From: Bacteroidaceae bacterium
GTDB taxonomy: Bacteria > Bacteroidota > Bacteroidia > Bacteroidales > Bacteroidaceae
Length of the DNA stretch: 64,000 nt
Direction: 5' to 3'
Assembly: GCA_016291905.1 (NCBI GenBank)
Contig: JAEEZS010000031.1
Span: forward strand, 107,882 to 171,881
Numbering within the stretch: the first letter of the stretch is position 1; each line of letters starts with the position of its first letter. Below the pieces are notes generated by a model. It had not been told where the DNA came from. It saw only the letters and a program-made list of their open reading frames with translations, and made no database searches. Positions 61,454 through 64,000 of the stretch are shown here, one piece after another. Both the position numbers and the translations under genes were made by a program.

Positions 61454-63829
61454 TCACTCACTCTTGATGACGTCAGCGGGGTTTTCGCGAGCGGTACGCC
61501 AGACGCGACTGCCTACGCACAGGGCGATGAGCAGGGCGGTGGCAATGAAAATGAGCACGTAGAACTGCGGGCCGATGGTGATGCGCTTCAAGTACTGCTC
61601 CAGCCAGCCGTGCATGACGAGGTAGCCTACAACGAAAGCAACAAAGGAACTGATGACGAGAATGATGCCATACTCACGGACGAACATGCCAAGGATGTCC
61701 TTTAACTTCGCGCCGTGTATCTTGCGCAGGGCAATCTCTTTCCTCCGCTGGCGGCAGGCGAGGGTGATGATGCTATACACCCCAAAGATGGCTACCAGAA
61801 TGGCCAAGATGGTGACTATGGACAGCAGATGGCTGAGGTTGTGCTCGCTCTCCAGCATTTGGTGAAATCGCTCTTCGCCAAAGACTATTTTATACTTTAC
61901 GTCGGGGAATTGCTTCGTCATCTCCGCTATCTGCTCCTCGACCTCGCGCTTCATGCCGTGATGATAGGAGATGTTGATGAGGTCAAAGTAACGAGCATAT
62001 TCTTCCGGGCGATGGAGGAGCATAGGCTTGGGCTGAACGCGGAGGTCGAGCGTTAGGATGTCCTTGACGACGCAGGCCACGGTGACCGTCTTGGGCGGAT
62101 AGCGGTTCCAGTCGCTGGAGTAGCTGAAGTAAATGGCCTTTCCCAACGCCTCCTTCAGTCCCAACTGGTCGCGCAGAGACTCGCTGATGATGACCTCGTT
62201 GTCGTTCCACGACTCCTCCGCGGGTAGTGTGCCCTCCAGTACGGTGAAGCCGTAGACGGAATTGGCTGGATCGTACACCCCGTTATAGAAAGTGGCTTCC
62301 ACCAATTCGCTCTCAAGCGTATTCTTGACGGTTACACCCATGATTTGACGACTGCCCGAGAAGAAATTGTTGCCCAACATCACGTCGGTGACGGCGGGAA
62401 GGGCGGCCAGTTTGTTTTCTATATTGTTTTTCTTAATAAACGCCTCGTTCGATGTAAGATTGGTACCATTCACTTGGTGCGCAGCACGGTCAGAAGGTGC
62501 TTCAAAATAAATCGCCGCTGTGTCCTTGATGCGTGCGCCCATGTCGGTATTACGCATGAACCAGAGCTGGCGCAGCATCACTACGGCGCAGAAGACAAAG
62601 CAGAGGCTGACGGCGAGCTGGACGCCGATACTTGCCGACGAGAAGAGGTGACGCCGGGCCGCAGCAGGACTAATGGAGGAGGAGAGGGTGCGGCGCCGCA
62701 CAATCTCCACCGCTCCGAGGCTCAGCACGAGGCAAACGGCCAATACGCCCAGCATGATAAGGAGGGCACGGCCTATAATGAACCCGCTGTCCACCTGAAT
62801 GTCGGCAAAGTCGGCGAACGAATCTTTCAGGGCAAACACTAGAAGCAAACCCAGCAACGTGGCGCTGCCCAAAGTGACCAACAACTCAGTGGCGAACATC
62901 GCCACCAGCCCGCGGTGCGACGAGCCGTGAACAAGCCTCAGCGCCATCTCGCGCTTGCGGCCACGCAGACGGTTCAGATAGAGGGTGAGGAAGTTGACGA
63001 GCGCGCAGACGATGAGCAGGATACTTATAAAAAGGAATGCGCGCATGTGGGAGTACGAGAGTTTCTTATGGCGGTCGTATTGGTGTAGTTCGTTTAGGGG
63101 GATAAGACGGCCTTGAATGGGGTCGGCCGATTCCCACACACGAAATTCGGCAATCTTCTTCTCGAACGAGGCACGCACGTCGTCGCCCGGAAAGAGCCTC
63201 ACCAAGACCGACATGTAGGCTGCGGGCAGCGTATAGTAGTAGTCGTGCATCCCTTCGACGAGGTCGAACTGAAAGGTGGTATGCGGGCCGAAGGCGCGCA
63301 CGATGGCTACGACGGTCTTCTCTTCCCCATCAATCGTCAGCTTCTGCCCGACGGGGTCTTCGGTGCCGAAGAGCGTGCGGGCATAGTCGTCCGTCAGCGC
63401 GATGCTCTGTTCGTCGAGATGCTTCCCGAACGTCGGGTCGCCCTGCACGACATCGATGGGTAGGATGTCAAACAGCGACGTGTGTGCGATGAGCGATTTG
63501 TGTTGCGTCGCTTCATCGCCTATATAGGCAGAATAAATGACATATTTTCCTTTTGCCTCCACCTCGGGCCATTCGTCCATTGCTGTGATGAGACCGCCAG
63601 GGGAGGAACTTAGGAAATTGCCGCTGAATACGGCCCCGATGGCGTAAATGTCTTTGTAACCCGGGACGGAGGTGTTGTACGTGTTGTCGTAGCGAATCCA
63701 CAGCGCCGACAGCGACAGGCAAACGAAGCCGACGGCCAGCCCGACGATGGAAATGATGCTCTGCGATTTGTAACGGTCGAGACTGCGTACTGCAACCTTG
63801 AGGTAGTGAGCTAATAAATCTCTTCTCAT
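61454..63829 (-). CDS. MacB/FtsX-type ABC transporter permease (paralogue)
   Basis: A 791-residue paralogue of the next gene with the same order of spans and periplasmic domains: MRRDLLAHYLKVAVRSLDRYKSQSIISIV at the start, ALRLVHGSSHRGLVAMFATELLV near 288-310, CRQRRKEIALRKIHGAKLKDILGMF near 698-722. It ends with the same HGWLEQYLKRITIG and ADVIKSE tail as its neighbour, and both gene ends share the GCGACGAAGTCGC hairpin, which argues for tandem duplication. Minus-strand TACCTTTG at 63885-63878 is a -7 promoter box 49 bases before the ATG, without a clear -33 box. Confidence 0.88.
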   Translation of the reverse strand: MRRDLLAHYLKVAVRSLDRYKSQSIISIVGLAVGFVCLSLSALWIRYDNTYNTSVPGYKDIYAIGAVFSGNFLSSSPGGLITAMDEWPEVEAKGKYVIYSAYIGDEATQHKSLIAHTSLFDILPIDVVQGDPTFGKHLDEQSIALTDDYARTLFGTEDPVGQKLTIDGEEKTVVAIVRAFGPHTTFQFDLVEGMHDYYYTLPAAYMSVLVRLFPGDDVRASFEKKIAEFRVWESADPIQGRLIPLNELHQYDRHKKLSYSHMRAFLFISILLIVCALVNFLTLYLNRLRGRKREMALRLVHGSSHRGLVAMFATELLVTLGSATLLGLLLVFALKDSFADFADIQVDSGFIIGRALLIMLGVLAVCLVLSLGAVEIVRRRTLSSSISPAAARRHLFSSASIGVQLAVSLCFVFCAVVMLRQLWFMRNTDMGARIKDTAAIYFEAPSDRAAHQVNGTNLTSNEAFIKKNNIENKLAALPAVTDVMLGNNFFSGSRQIMGVTVKNTLESELVEATFYNGVYDPANSVYGFTVLEGTLPAEESWNDNEVIISESLRDQLGLKEALGKAIYFSYSSDWNRYPPKTVTVACVVKDILTLDLRVQPKPMLLHRPEEYARYFDLINISYHHGMKREVEEQIAEMTKQFPDVKYKIVFGEERFHQMLESEHNLSHLLSIVTILAILVAIFGVYSIITLACRQRRKEIALRKIHGAKLKDILGMFVREYGIILVISSFVAFVVGYLVMHGWLEQYLKRITIGPQFYVLIFIATALLIALCVGSRVWRTARENPADVIKSE

Positions 63830-64000
63830 TTTTCGTAGTTTATTACGGTTTGAATGTTATTTTTGTTTTTAGCTCCGCAAAGGTATAAGTAAAAATTTGG
63901 GACATGTGCAAGAAAAATCGACTTTTTGTGTTTTTGACTGAAAATTGTCAAGATTCTTGACACTTTTTTTCCCGTTCCTTTCGAAAAACAGAAAAAACGG
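63830..64000. other. Right edge: promoter region of the permease pair
   Basis: AT-rich and gene-free as far as seen. It contains the minus-strand -7 box TACCTTTG (63885-63878). Nothing else can be supported before the window ends. Confidence 0.5.

Overview
The window reads as chromosomal DNA of a Bacteroidales bacterium, most likely Prevotellaceae (inference). The signs are: Bacteroidetes-type promoters (TTTG, 19-20 bases, TAnnTTTG), short type IX secretion C-terminal tails on large secreted proteins, a serine-palmitoyltransferase-like enzyme (sphingolipids), a PpiC/SurA/OstA/MutL operon, ECF sigma factor followed by a DUF5056 protein, and many lipoproteins and GH43/GH51 arabinan/xylan-type hydrolases. 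No phage, IS transposase, rRNA or CRISPR array is visible.

Layout. 0-4 kb: two secreted GH43 enzymes, the second fused to a YiiX/NlpC-P60-like cysteine hydrolase. 4-7 kb (minus): DUF6249 membrane protein, ECF sigma factor, DUF5056 protein, thyA, folA in one tight run. 7-12.5 kb: rRNA methyltransferase RsmF, an unknown envelope protein, a secreted MBG-domain protein and an OmpA-family protein. 12.5-23 kb (minus): a coiled-coil lipoprotein, then the envelope-biogenesis operon (three SurA/PpiC-type chaperones, OstA-like protein, small membrane protein, MutL). 23-32.3 kb: a repeat element, peptide transporter, sphingolipid synthase, calycin-like lipoprotein, GH51, TrmN6, TrpS, tRNA-Val. 32.8-37.5 kb: a 1469-residue secreted protein followed by a 50-residue peptide gene. 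37.7-54.7 kb (minus): about 17 kb of closely packed co-directional genes. 54.8-58.3 kb (plus): Kef-type antiporter, TcdA, LolD-like ATPase. 58.3-64 kb: a second repeat element and two paralogous MacB/FtsX-type permeases.

The most coherent system is the 17-kb minus-strand block: asd, pruA, cotH-like, duplicated metallopeptidase, one-chain FAD/Fe-S dehydrogenase, Xaa-Pro aminopeptidase, GH94 phosphorylase, HypD glycyl-radical enzyme, HypD activase. HypD carries the active-site residues I recall for trans-4-hydroxy-L-proline dehydratase at a constant offset, and PruA would take the resulting pyrroline-5-carboxylate to glutamate. I infer a (hydroxy)proline-peptide catabolic locus.

The most unusual signal is repeat DNA inside open reading frames. 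An 81-base, about 96% conserved core flanked by 8-base tandem repeats occurs three times: in frame inside trmN6, in frame inside the FAD/Fe-S dehydrogenase gene, and between trpS and tRNA-Val. A different palindromic repeat lies in frame between the two ferredoxin motifs of the HypD activase. Two related intergenic elements with long terminal inverted repeats (about 23.2-23.6 and 58.5-58.9 kb) and two 15-bp hairpins near 37.6 kb add to this repeat load.
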